DNA from: Fidelibacterota bacterium
GTDB lineage: Bacteria > Fidelibacterota > UBA8477 > JABMPR01
Assembly: GCA_024278595.1 (NCBI GenBank)
Contig: JAJRSW010000123.1
Coordinates: 1-54,350, forward strand
DNA: 54,350 nucleotides
Direction of reading: 5' to 3'
In this document: positions 27,065-35,189 of the stretch, one piece after another
How the letters are laid out: each line of letters begins with the position of its first letter
Position numbering within the stretch: position 1 is the stretch's first letter
Notes under the pieces: model-generated
Databases searched by the model: none
What the model saw: only the letters and a program-made list of their open reading frames with translations
Told to the model about the DNA's origin: nothing
Program-made: the position numbers and the translations under genes

Positions 27065-27571
27065 TCATCTGTGTTCAATCTGTGTTTCATCTGTGACTGA
27101 ACACTTTTCAATGGCATCCACGATCTTGTGGTAGCCAGTACAGCGACAGATGTTACCGGAGAGCTCGTATTTTATCTCATCCCGAGTTGGATATGAGTTG
27201 CGCTCCAGTAGCTTTTCTCCAGTAAGCACCATCCCGGGTATACAATATCCACATTGGACAGCATGCTGGTGCTCAAAAGATTGTTGTAAGTCAGTGAGTT
27301 CAGTGGTGTCCCTTAGCCCTTCAATGGTCACAATGTTTCGATTATGGGCTTCCACGGCCAGGATCAGACAAGAATTAACGGTCTGGCCATCCATGATGAT
27401 GGTACAGGCACCGCATTCGCCTGCTCCACAGACTTCCTTGGCTCCGGTCAATAACAGCTCATCGCGCAGAAAATCCAGGAGACGCAGATGGGTTACGATC
27501 TCACGATCCACCGATTTCCCATTGACGGTCAGGGAGAGCTGAAAAAGATCTGATCTGGAATGAAAAAGCAT
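27065..27571 (-). CDS. Xanthine dehydrogenase family (2Fe-2S) subunit (set 2)
   Basis: A 168-residue FeS subunit with the ferredoxin cluster in EVCGAGECGACT and a following Cys (NSCLILA). The C-terminal cluster is in VQCGYCIPGM and GNICRCTGYH. It starts 9 bp after the threonine-synthase-like gene, so it is co-transcribed with it. Its last 12 codons lie in a run of TCTGTG-type words on the plus strand, so the tail may have been rewritten by a repeat; the fold itself is complete. Confidence 0.94.
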   Translation of the reverse strand: MLFHSRSDLFQLSLTVNGKSVDREIVTHLRLLDFLRDELLLTGAKEVCGAGECGACTIIMDGQTVNSCLILAVEAHNRNIVTIEGLRDTTELTDLQQSFEHQHAVQCGYCIPGMVLTGEKLLERNSYPTRDEIKYELSGNICRCTGYHKIVDAIEKCSVTDETQIEHR

Positions 27572-27580
27572 AATGATCTT

Positions 27581-28816
27581 TTATTCCGACGCCAAATATT
27601 TTTCGATCAGGGCCATATCTGCCGGAACGGACTCAATCGAACCCAGTCCTTGCTGAGCAGCTGGAATATCTTTTAGACCCGTACCGGTAACGATTACAAC
27701 AACCTGATCTTTTGGTTGAAAGAAGCCCTGAGCAGATGCTTGAAGAAATCCAGCATAAGCTGTGGCAGCGGCTGGTTCAGCAAATATCCCAGTTGAGGAA
27801 GCCAGCGTCTTTTGGGCTTCCATGATCTTGATATCATTGATCTTGAAACCGGTTCCACCGCTCTCCAGAATCGCCCGTCGGGCTTTATCTCCGTCTCTGG
27901 GACGATTAACGCTGATACTATCGGCTATTGTGTCTGCCTCAACAGCCATGATCTCACCTCCACGTGTCAGGCTGTCCACGATGGCAGCAGACCCTTCGGC
28001 CTGGACGGCATGTAAACGGGGCAGGTGATCGATCCAACCCAGAGCCAACAGGTCGAAAAAGCCTTTAAAAACACCAGAGATGATACAGCCATCTCCCACA
28101 GGAATAAAAATATGATCCGGGGCTTGCCAGTTACGCTGTTCCGCTATTTCCAGAGCGACGGTCTTTTTCCCCTCGGCCAGAATGGGGTTCACCCCGGTAT
28201 TTCTGGAATATTGATCTTCCTTTTTAGCCCAGTCAAAGGCCAGGTCAAAAGCGGCATCATAATTAGCGTCGATTGGGACCAATCGAGCCCCATGTTGTCG
28301 AATTTGCGTCAGCTTGGCGGGCGGGGCCGAGGCTGGTACAAAGATGATGCTCTGCATCCCATGGTAAGCTGTAAGGGCTGCCAGCGAAGAGCCGGCATTC
28401 CCGGTGGAGGCGGCAACCAGGGTGTCTTTCCCTTGCTCACGGGCATGTTGAATACTGAGTTCTGTTGCCCGATCTTTTAGTGAGCCAGAAGGATTTCGGG
28501 TATCATCCTTGATCTGAAAGGAGCTTAGGTGGTGATCCTGGGAAAGTTTTGGCAGGGAAACCAAGGGTGTCCCGCCCACGGTCAGGGAAGTGTTTTCCGG
28601 CGCATGGTGGACTGGTAGTAAAGGCAGGTAGCGCCAAATCGATCGATCTGGATTTTTAAGCAGATCAGATTTTAACCAGGCTTTTTGGATTAGATCATAA
28701 TCGTAGATAAAATCCAAATTTTTCCCGCATTTGGAACAGGTATAGTGGAAAGGATCAGCAGGAATCATCCAGTTACACTGATGACACTGAAGTCCGGTGA
28801 TGGCTTTAGGGATCAT
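27581..28816 (-). CDS. Threonine synthase-like PLP enzyme with N-terminal zinc ribbon
   Basis: A 411-residue fold-type-II PLP enzyme. A short zinc ribbon (C11, C14, C27, C30) precedes the catalytic domain. The Schiff-base lysine is K114 in NPSGSLKDRAT, and STGNAGSS binds the substrate carboxylate; a late VTGTGLKD loop holds the cofactor. It resembles threonine synthases, but no homoserine kinase or other threonine genes are nearby. It lies between genes for purine breakdown, directly downstream of another PLP enzyme and a 44-codon ORF. A beta-elimination on an amino acid such as diaminopropionate or serine is therefore equally plausible. Substrate unassigned. Confidence 0.85.
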   Translation of the reverse strand: MIPKAITGLQCHQCNWMIPADPFHYTCSKCGKNLDFIYDYDLIQKAWLKSDLLKNPDRSIWRYLPLLPVHHAPENTSLTVGGTPLVSLPKLSQDHHLSSFQIKDDTRNPSGSLKDRATELSIQHAREQGKDTLVAASTGNAGSSLAALTAYHGMQSIIFVPASAPPAKLTQIRQHGARLVPIDANYDAAFDLAFDWAKKEDQYSRNTGVNPILAEGKKTVALEIAEQRNWQAPDHIFIPVGDGCIISGVFKGFFDLLALGWIDHLPRLHAVQAEGSAAIVDSLTRGGEIMAVEADTIADSISVNRPRDGDKARRAILESGGTGFKINDIKIMEAQKTLASSTGIFAEPAAATAYAGFLQASAQGFFQPKDQVVVIVTGTGLKDIPAAQQGLGSIESVPADMALIEKYLASE

Positions 28817-28819
28817 ATT

Positions 28820-28954
28820 CTATTTTATCCCCATGGGTAAAGATGGGTCACCATCAGGTTCTCGAAGGGTGCCTTCAGCCAGGAAATAATGTGCTTGGAG
28901 AGCCTCAGCAAGACGACCCGGGATGTTTCTGATATGGAGATCCTGATCAGGCAT
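28820..28954 (-). CDS. Small protein of 44 residues, unknown
   Basis: A short ORF starting at ATG 28954, inside the last codons of the PLP enzyme gene (8-bp overlap), and ending 3 bp before the threonine-synthase-like start. The protein begins MPDQDLHIRN, has an amphipathic middle (GRLAEALQAHYFLAEG) and ends DPSLPMGIK. There is no clear ribosome-binding site, but the overlap permits translational coupling. The fit between two genes with no leftover space supports coding. I do not recognise a family. A random ORF is the alternative. Confidence 0.55.
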   Translation of the reverse strand: MPDQDLHIRNIPGRLAEALQAHYFLAEGTLREPDGDPSLPMGIK

Positions 28955-30410
28955 ATTTTTTCAGTAACCCGGTAGCTTCATTAAAGGCTTGAATGCGTTC
29001 ATCCCATTCATCGATCAGGGCGAATTTAGATGACCAGTAATCTTCATCATACCATTGAGCATCCAGTTCTTCAACCGTCTTTCCCTGCTGCTCAACCCAG
29101 GTAAAATATTTCAGGTTGTGCATCCGCTTTTTATCCCGATAGGTCAACTCCAGGACTCCTTCGCTATCCAAGCCCTGAAGATACCGTTCGAAATCTACAT
29201 GGGCCTGGATCTCAGTATAGCCACCCTGCTTCTCCTGGACTTCCTCCAATCGGGAGCCATACATTTCCATGGAATCAGTTGCCACGGTAAAGACAACATC
29301 ATTTTCACTGTACTCATAGTACTTGGCCATTTTAATGGCCCCGGCAATATTGGCAATACTGGAAATACCCAGATAGTCCAGTTTGCTGATCAGGTCAGGA
29401 TCGATGTTTTTGGTTTTTAGCAAGGTATGTCCAGCCGTTTCATTAAAGAGACGCATGACATTTATGGAAATATTATCATCGATACCGATAACCATATCCA
29501 TGTTCTTCATATTATGGATCCAGGGGACGTGTTTGTCACCAATACCTTCGATTCGGTGAGCACCATACCCATTTTGGAGCAGCGTTGGAACCTGAAGGGC
29601 TTCACCGGCGGCAACTTTCAAAGCGGGATATTTAGTCCGTAAATAATCAGCAGAGCCAAGCGTACCGGCAGAGCCCTGGGTTAAAAAGAGACCACTAAAA
29701 CGCTGTGCGCCAGTGTTGATGCTATTAAAAACTTTCTCCATGGCAGAACCGGTAACTGCATAGTGCCAGAGCGGATTCCCGATCTCCTCAAACTGATTCA
29801 GCACCACAATATCATCGCCACGTTCAGCTTTAAGTCTTTTGACCTCATCATAGATCTCTTTCACGTTGGCTTCGCCACCCTGGGTTCGGATGATCTCAGA
29901 GCCTACTTTTTCCAGCCACTCATACCGTTCCCGGGACATTTCCTCTGGCAGGACGGCAATAGAAGGACACCCCAAAAGATAGGCATCATAAGCGCCACCG
30001 CGACAGTAGTTGCCCGTAGATGGCCACAGGGCTTTCTGGTGGGTTGGATCAAAATGACCGGAGATCAGTTTTTCTACCAAGGGTCCAAAGGTTGCGCCCA
30101 CTTTATGCGTGCCAGTGGGGAAGAATTTTCCGATCAGGATAATGATCCGGGCTTTTGTGCCAGTCATTTCGGTGGGCAATTCCAAATAGTTAACACCACC
30201 AAAGCCGCCATCGCTGGTAACTGGCTCATTTTGCCAGGTTAGTCTGAAAAGGTTGCGGGGGTTGAGATCCCAGAGTCCGATCTGGGTTAGCTCTGATTTG
30301 ATACCGGCTGGGATCAGCTCAGGGTTGGCCATCTGTTTGTAGGTGGGCAGGATGACATTTTGTTCTTTACAGCGTTGGATGGTGTTTCTTTTAATTTGTT
30401 CGGTTTTCAT
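28947..30410 (-). CDS. PLP-dependent enzyme, tryptophan synthase beta-like fold, candidate lyase
   Basis: A 487-residue fold-type-II PLP enzyme, clearly longer than diaminopropionate ammonia-lyase YgeX. K103 in FFPTGTHKVGATF is the likely Schiff-base lysine. WPSTGNYCRGG (residues 129-139) is the substrate loop, and QGSAGTLGSADYL (from 245) is the glycine-rich phosphate loop. It sits between ygeW and the threonine-synthase-like gene, in the position where purine clusters of this kind encode YgeX. I infer that it removes ammonia from a diamino or ureido acid made by ring opening. Reaction and substrate are not shown by sequence alone. Confidence 0.8.
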   Translation of the reverse strand: MKTEQIKRNTIQRCKEQNVILPTYKQMANPELIPAGIKSELTQIGLWDLNPRNLFRLTWQNEPVTSDGGFGGVNYLELPTEMTGTKARIIILIGKFFPTGTHKVGATFGPLVEKLISGHFDPTHQKALWPSTGNYCRGGAYDAYLLGCPSIAVLPEEMSRERYEWLEKVGSEIIRTQGGEANVKEIYDEVKRLKAERGDDIVVLNQFEEIGNPLWHYAVTGSAMEKVFNSINTGAQRFSGLFLTQGSAGTLGSADYLRTKYPALKVAAGEALQVPTLLQNGYGAHRIEGIGDKHVPWIHNMKNMDMVIGIDDNISINVMRLFNETAGHTLLKTKNIDPDLISKLDYLGISSIANIAGAIKMAKYYEYSENDVVFTVATDSMEMYGSRLEEVQEKQGGYTEIQAHVDFERYLQGLDSEGVLELTYRDKKRMHNLKYFTWVEQQGKTVEELDAQWYDEDYWSSKFALIDEWDERIQAFNEATGLLKKYA

Positions 30411-30432
30411 TTGATACTTTCTTTATTATTTA

Positions 30433-30472
30433 GACACGAATTACACTAAGTGATCACGAATCTATACGAATG
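30433..30472. repeat. CACGAA/CACTAAG-type repeat upstream of the PLP enzyme gene
   Basis: GACACGAATTACACTAAG followed by further CACGAA and TACGAA words in a 222-bp gap without a gene. It resembles the strings at 11168, 50272 and 54274. Confidence 0.45.
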
Positions 30473-30632
30473 AGTTATGAAATATGTTTCAAAAGGCATT
30501 GTAATCCCAATTTCAGTTCAAGATACGCGGTGTAGATTCAAAATATTTTCCTGTTTTACCAGCTTCAAATTTGAAGCATAGTGGGTGCTATAGTGAGCAT
30601 GTGTGCCATTTGTGTCAACTAAAAACAAGTCC

Positions 30633-31802
30633 TTATACTTCGTATGATTTTGCCAGTTTTTCCAGCGCAGATAACGGGTTCTTAACGCTGGTCAGGAACA
30701 TCATGGCGGCAATAATAAAGGGTTTATAACTGGCTTCAAGATAAGTATAATGTCGATATCTTTCGAAGACGGACTTGCTTACTTCCCCCTGCTCACAGCT
30801 CACATCCGTAATGTCTGCCGGCAGGCAATGCAGATAGAGTGCTTTACCATCTTTCGTCAGTTTCAGCTTCTCTTCAGTACACTCCCAGTCAGTAAACTTG
30901 GCATTGTTGGACAGACAGGCCTGCTCCAAAGCCAGGAGACCGGATCTATCAGACTGTTTTAAAAGTGAGGTACGCTCTTCCATGACAGAATAAGGGGCCC
31001 ACGATTTAGGATAAACAATGTCGGCCCCTTTAAAGGCCTCAGCCATATTATTTACAAGTTTGAATGAGCCACCCGCAGCCTGAGCCTGCTTGCCAGCAAG
31101 ATCAACCACATCTGGTATCAGGCTATAACCTTCAGGATGGGCCAGCGTGACATCCATCCCATAGCGGGTCAATAATCCAATAATCCCCTGGGGTACTGAA
31201 AGTGGTTTTCCATAGCTGGGTGAATAAGCCCAGGACATGGCAATTTTTTTACCTCTCAAGGCCTCTAGTGAACCAAAATAGTTCTTCAGCATGGCCAGGT
31301 CGGACATGCTCTGAGTGGGATGGTCAATATCACACTGCAGGTTGACCAGACCAGGGCGGTTATGAAGAACACCTTCTTCAAATCCAGACTGGACTGCATC
31401 CGAAACTTCCTGCATGTAGGTATGACCCTCGCCCAGATACAGGTCATCTCTGATGCCGATGACCCGGGTCATAAATGAAATCATGTTGGCGGTCTCCCGA
31501 ACGGTCTCTCCGTGGGACACCTGGGATTTTTCTTCATCCATGTCTGAGACGGCAAGTCCCAGAGCATTGGCGGCTGAAGCGAAGCTGAACCGGGTTCTGG
31601 TTGATTTGTCTCTGAAGATGGAAACAGCTAACCCGGAGTTAAAAACCAGGTTCGACCTTCCGAGGCGATGGCGTTCTCGTAAAAGCTCTGCCAGGTATAA
31701 GGTTGCTTCTAACTCAGCAGATGATTTATCCCAGGTGAGTAGGAAATCATGACCATAGTTAGCCAGGTTGAGGGATTTAAGCTTGTCGATGTATTCGTTC
31801 AT
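30633..31802 (-). CDS. ygeW: YgeW-type carbamoyltransferase
   Basis: A 389-residue transcarbamylase of the knotted aspartate/ornithine carbamoyltransferase fold. The carbamoyl-phosphate site is FRDKSTRTRFSFASA (STRTR). SWAYSPSYGKPLSVPQG is the YgeW-type second-substrate segment, and HCLPADI is the C-terminal site. In E. coli, ygeW lies in the yge purine-related cluster with ygeX and ygeY. The physiological substrate was long unknown; a ureido acid from purine ring opening is favoured by context, with phosphorolysis yielding carbamoyl phosphate. The ATG at 31802 matches the usual N-terminus (MNEYIDKL); the frame opens 14 codons earlier. Confidence 0.93.
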   Translation of the reverse strand: MNEYIDKLKSLNLANYGHDFLLTWDKSSAELEATLYLAELLRERHRLGRSNLVFNSGLAVSIFRDKSTRTRFSFASAANALGLAVSDMDEEKSQVSHGETVRETANMISFMTRVIGIRDDLYLGEGHTYMQEVSDAVQSGFEEGVLHNRPGLVNLQCDIDHPTQSMSDLAMLKNYFGSLEALRGKKIAMSWAYSPSYGKPLSVPQGIIGLLTRYGMDVTLAHPEGYSLIPDVVDLAGKQAQAAGGSFKLVNNMAEAFKGADIVYPKSWAPYSVMEERTSLLKQSDRSGLLALEQACLSNNAKFTDWECTEEKLKLTKDGKALYLHCLPADITDVSCEQGEVSKSVFERYRHYTYLEASYKPFIIAAMMFLTSVKNPLSALEKLAKSYEV

Positions 31803-31838
31803 GTTGCTCAACTTTACTTGTTTGCTAATGTGTCTCCT

Positions 31839-31921
31839 CGTCACATCGAGCGGAGTCGAGATGCGAGAAAACTTGGGTTATGACCTAAATTAAATATCCT
31901 TCGACTCCGCTCAGGATGACG
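31839..31921. repeat. Inverted pair of TTCGAC/GCTCAGG repeats between ygeY and ygeW
   Basis: GAGCGGAGTCGA at 31848-31859 is the exact reverse complement of TCGACTCCGCTC at 31900-31911. The transcript of this ygeY-ygeW spacer can form a hairpin with a 40-nt loop. It is the same family as the copies at 42711 and 44753. Confidence 0.75.
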
Positions 31922-31942
31922 CACATGGTTCAGAATAAAAAC

Positions 31943-33154
31943 TCAATGTTTTAACCTTTCCAAATAAGTCAAGGGTATTGCCACATACATGGCCGCCGCT
32001 TTTACCAACTCGGCTTTCCAGGTCTTTTCATTGGGGGCATGGGCTTCCTCTTCTGCCCCGGGACCAAACCCAATACAAGGTACTCCGTAGCGACCCATGA
32101 TGGCCACCCCGTTGGTAGAAAAGGTCCACTTGTCTACAATAGGGTCTTCTTTGAATAAGCCCTGATAGGCATCAACCAGGGCTTCGGTGGCAATATGGTC
32201 TTCTGCAATGAGCCAGGTTGGGAAGTAGGCTTCGGTGGGATAGGTAAAACCAGTATAGCTAGGCCGGGCATAATCATATATTTCCACAACGGCATTGGCC
32301 GCTTTTACCGCTGGGAGATTACGAATCTCCTTTAAAGCAGAATCAGCAGTTTCACCCATGGTCAGGCGACGATCTACTGAAATTGAACATCCATCAGCGA
32401 CGGCACAGCGCGAGGGTGAGGTGTAAAATATCTCTGAAACAGTGAGGGAACCTTTACCCAGGAACTCATGATCCGTTAAGTGCTTATGCAATTCCTGTAA
32501 CTCAAGTAGAATGGGTGCCATTTTAAAGATGGCGTTATCACCCCGTTCCGGGGCTGAGCCATGACAGCTGATACCTGAGGTTGTTACTCGAATTTCCATC
32601 CGGCCCCGGTGCCCGCGATAGATGCGGCAGGAAGTGGGTTCGGTGCTGACCACAAATTCTGGCTGAATCTTCTTTTTATCCATGATGTATTGCCAGCAGA
32701 GCCCATCACAATCTTCTTCCTGGACGGTGCCGGTGATCACCAGGGTGTAATCATCCTCCAGTCCCAGATCTTTAATAATTTTTCCAGCATAGACCATACT
32801 GGCCATGCCGCCTTCCTGATCTGAAGCTCCCCGGCCAATAATGATCTCATCATCTTCAAAACCTGCATAGGGATCCACTTTCCAGTTATCAATATTGCCG
32901 ACCCCGACAGTATCTATATGGGCATCCATGGCAATAACGTGAGATCCGTGTCCAATGGTGCCGTAAATGTTACCCATTTCATCGATCTCGATCTTATCAA
33001 AACCGACCAGCTCCATCTCTGCTTTGATACGTAATATGACCTGTTCTTCCTGACAGCTCTCACTGGGAATAGCGATCATGTCCCTGAGAAATTTGGAAAT
33101 ATCAGACTGATAGTGTTCGGCTTGTTTTAGAATTTGTTCAAAATTAATTTTCAT
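31943..33154 (-). CDS. ygeY: YgeY-family M20 metallohydrolase
   Basis: A 403-residue M20-type dizinc hydrolase. The metal ligand blocks are [20 protein letters not shown] and TVQEEDCDG (with the catalytic Glu pair), then a STEPT block and a late His in APNEKTWK. YgeY is annotated as selenium-metabolism-linked because it co-occurs with selenium-dependent hydroxylases. In purine clusters it is proposed to cleave an N-carbamoyl or amide intermediate. It is encoded directly upstream of ygeW. No selenium gene is in the window, so any selenium requirement is an inference from the family. Confidence 0.94.
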   Translation of the reverse strand: MKINFEQILKQAEHYQSDISKFLRDMIAIPSESCQEEQVILRIKAEMELVGFDKIEIDEMGNIYGTIGHGSHVIAMDAHIDTVGVGNIDNWKVDPYAGFEDDEIIIGRGASDQEGGMASMVYAGKIIKDLGLEDDYTLVITGTVQEEDCDGLCWQYIMDKKKIQPEFVVSTEPTSCRIYRGHRGRMEIRVTTSGISCHGSAPERGDNAIFKMAPILLELQELHKHLTDHEFLGKGSLTVSEIFYTSPSRCAVADGCSISVDRRLTMGETADSALKEIRNLPAVKAANAVVEIYDYARPSYTGFTYPTEAYFPTWLIAEDHIATEALVDAYQGLFKEDPIVDKWTFSTNGVAIMGRYGVPCIGFGPGAEEEAHAPNEKTWKAELVKAAAMYVAIPLTYLERLKH

Positions 33155-33192
33155 CTATGAATCTTTCAATATTAAATGTTAGCCACTAAGGC

Positions 33193-33289
33193 ACTAGTGT
33201 CGGGTCAACCTTGCTCACAATATTTGCCTTGTTATCGAAAATAATCCCTGCGACTTTTTGCACATTTCACGCTTAACATAACACTAGGT
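33193..33289. repeat. MITE-like element copy B (internally deleted)
   Basis: Begins ACTAGTGTCGGGTCAACCTT and ends ACACTAGGT, with CCTGCGACTTTTTGCACA shared with copy C (39598-39818). At about 97 bp it lacks the middle block of the longer copies. It lies in the ygeY-ssnA gap and is preceded by a GCCACTAAGGC string. Confidence 0.6.
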
Positions 33290-33337
33290 CACCAGGTTTC
33301 ACAAAATTATGAATGGTTTGCTTCGTTTTTCCGGCTC

Positions 33338-34654
33338 CTAACTACTTTGCTCTGTCATCTTGTTCCAAAGCTTGATGGATTGTTTGCGTGAATTCTCATG
33401 AATTCTGAGGATGTCCATCTTCACCAGGGCTTTATTCCTTATTCGAAACTCGCCCCGGGTCATGACATCGGTGGGCTTACCAAAACCATAGAGCAAGTGC
33501 CCGGCAAAGTTTTGATCGTGAATTTCTGTGCGCGGATCATAGTCATAAAAAAGCAGATCTGCCTGGGCCTCCTCTTCTATATGACCGATCAGCCGGCCAA
33601 AGGTCTTGACCGCGATATCAGGGTTGTTTTTAAACAATAGTTTGAGATAGTCAATTTGCGTGCTGCTTGTGGCTGATCTGATCAGGCTGCCTTCCCGGGC
33701 TTCCCTGAGCATGTTGTTTTGCATACCATCCGTGCCCAGGCCGGCATGGAGGGATTCGATGATTTCACTTTCAAGGATACCCACCTGGTTGTTGGCGTTG
33801 GAGCTTGGATTGTGAATCAGGGTACAACCACGTTTCAGGAGTATATGCCGATCCTCCCGGGTGATATAGATTCCGTGAATGATCAAAGTGCGTCGAGTGA
33901 GTAGTTTGAAATGATCCAAACGTTGAATAACAGAAGCATAACCCCTGGCTTTGGCATCCTGCTCATCAGCCAGATCTTCAGCAACGTGGATATGTATTCC
34001 AGCATCAGGAAATTTATTCAAATGATCACTGATATCTCTGAGAGACTTATCTGAGAGTGTAAATGAGGCGTGTAAGCCAAGCAGGGGAGCCACATAAGGA
34101 TTGGATCTGAATTTCTCCATGGCTCTGAGGTTTTCGGCAAGTGTATCCTTAAGATTAGCAGTGCCGTTTCTATCGGAACATTCCAAACAAACACTGATGT
34201 TGATCCCAAACGCTTCGGCGCTATTTGCCAGTAGATCCAATGAGCCATCGATATAGTTTGGGCTGGCATGATGATCCAGGACCGTTGTGGTGCCATTCTG
34301 AAGGCAATCCAGTAAACCAGCTTCAAAGGACGCTTTTATTGATGCCTGATCAAGACCAAGATCAAGTTTCCACCAGATTTCCTGGAGAATTTCCACGAAG
34401 TTTTTGGGCGTGTTCCGGGGTGCCGGCATACCCATGGCCAGGGTGGAATACAGATGGGTGTGGGCATTGATCATACCGGGCAGCACAGTTTTCCCCTGCA
34501 TGTCCAGGATCTGACCTGCAAAGCCCACGTGTGAATATCCCCGTCCGACAAATTTGATCGATCCGTATTGGATTACGATGGATGCACGGTCCAGGAATTC
34601 GCGTTCCCCAAAAGGGTCAATGATATGTAGGTTATGCAATAGTAAAGCAGTCAT
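33338..34654 (-). CDS. ssnA: SsnA-type amidohydrolase
   Basis: A 438-residue amidohydrolase with NAHTHLYSTLAMG (metal HxH), WWKLD, the SsnA-like LDHHASPNYIDGSL block, IHVAEDL, and the late GLGTDGMQNNM. These correspond closely to E. coli SsnA. SsnA lies in clusters for anaerobic purine or urate use and is thought to hydrolyse a C-N bond in a purine-ring or opened-ring intermediate. The ATG at 34654 gives the normal N-terminus; the frame starts 11 codons earlier. It begins 4 bp after the DUF4143 relic. Confidence 0.92.
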   Translation of the reverse strand: MTALLLHNLHIIDPFGEREFLDRASIVIQYGSIKFVGRGYSHVGFAGQILDMQGKTVLPGMINAHTHLYSTLAMGMPAPRNTPKNFVEILQEIWWKLDLGLDQASIKASFEAGLLDCLQNGTTTVLDHHASPNYIDGSLDLLANSAEAFGINISVCLECSDRNGTANLKDTLAENLRAMEKFRSNPYVAPLLGLHASFTLSDKSLRDISDHLNKFPDAGIHIHVAEDLADEQDAKARGYASVIQRLDHFKLLTRRTLIIHGIYITREDRHILLKRGCTLIHNPSSNANNQVGILESEIIESLHAGLGTDGMQNNMLREAREGSLIRSATSSTQIDYLKLLFKNNPDIAVKTFGRLIGHIEEEAQADLLFYDYDPRTEIHDQNFAGHLLYGFGKPTDVMTRGEFRIRNKALVKMDILRIHENSRKQSIKLWNKMTEQSS

Positions 34655-34658
34655 GGTA

Positions 34659-35189
34659 CTAGTATTTCTTTCCGGGGTTAAACTCAAGAATATTGTTATA
34701 GTGGATTAAGGCAAGCGGTATATGGGGATAATTATGCTTAAAAAGCTGATATTTACCCCTTTTGAACTGGGACTTTGAAAATTTCACTTCGTAGGCTTTT
34801 TTACCTTCAATAACAAAATCGACTTCCAGTTTTTTTTGAGTACGCCAATACCGAATATCCCAGTCAGCATAGTGGTCTGCAAATAATCTGAAGACATAAT
34901 TCTCCAGCAAGTCCCCACGATCCGCTCTTGTTAGCAAGGGTGAAAAATCATTAATGAAATAATTTCTTAAGCCCTGGTCCTGAAAATAAAGTTTCCTCAT
35001 TTTACGTAATTCTGTTGGGGAGTTTTTATAATATGGTGGAATCAATGATATGTGAAAAGACTTTTGCATAGTCAGGAGGTAGGCTTCAACAGTCATTTGG
35101 TGGAGGCCAAGGTTTTTCCCGATTGTATTGTGGTTGACCCGGCTTCCGATTTGATTTGAGACAAGCTGCATAATCTGTAGAGTCTTCAT
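34659..35189 (-). pseudogene. Truncated ATPase of the AAA/DUF4143 family (C-terminal part only)
   Basis: A 176-residue open frame that corresponds only to the C-terminal half of the AAA_14-DUF4143 proteins: the winged-helix start (LVSNQIGSRVNHNTIGKNL), PPYYKNSPTE, LYFQDQGLRNYF and the nuclease-like end (LEVDFVIEGKKAYEVKFSKS). The N-terminal Walker ATPase, normally over 200 residues, is absent. It lies between ssnA and the Mo subunit, whose frame runs 104 bp into it, so it looks like a fragment left by an insertion or deletion. Residual function is unlikely. Confidence 0.78.
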
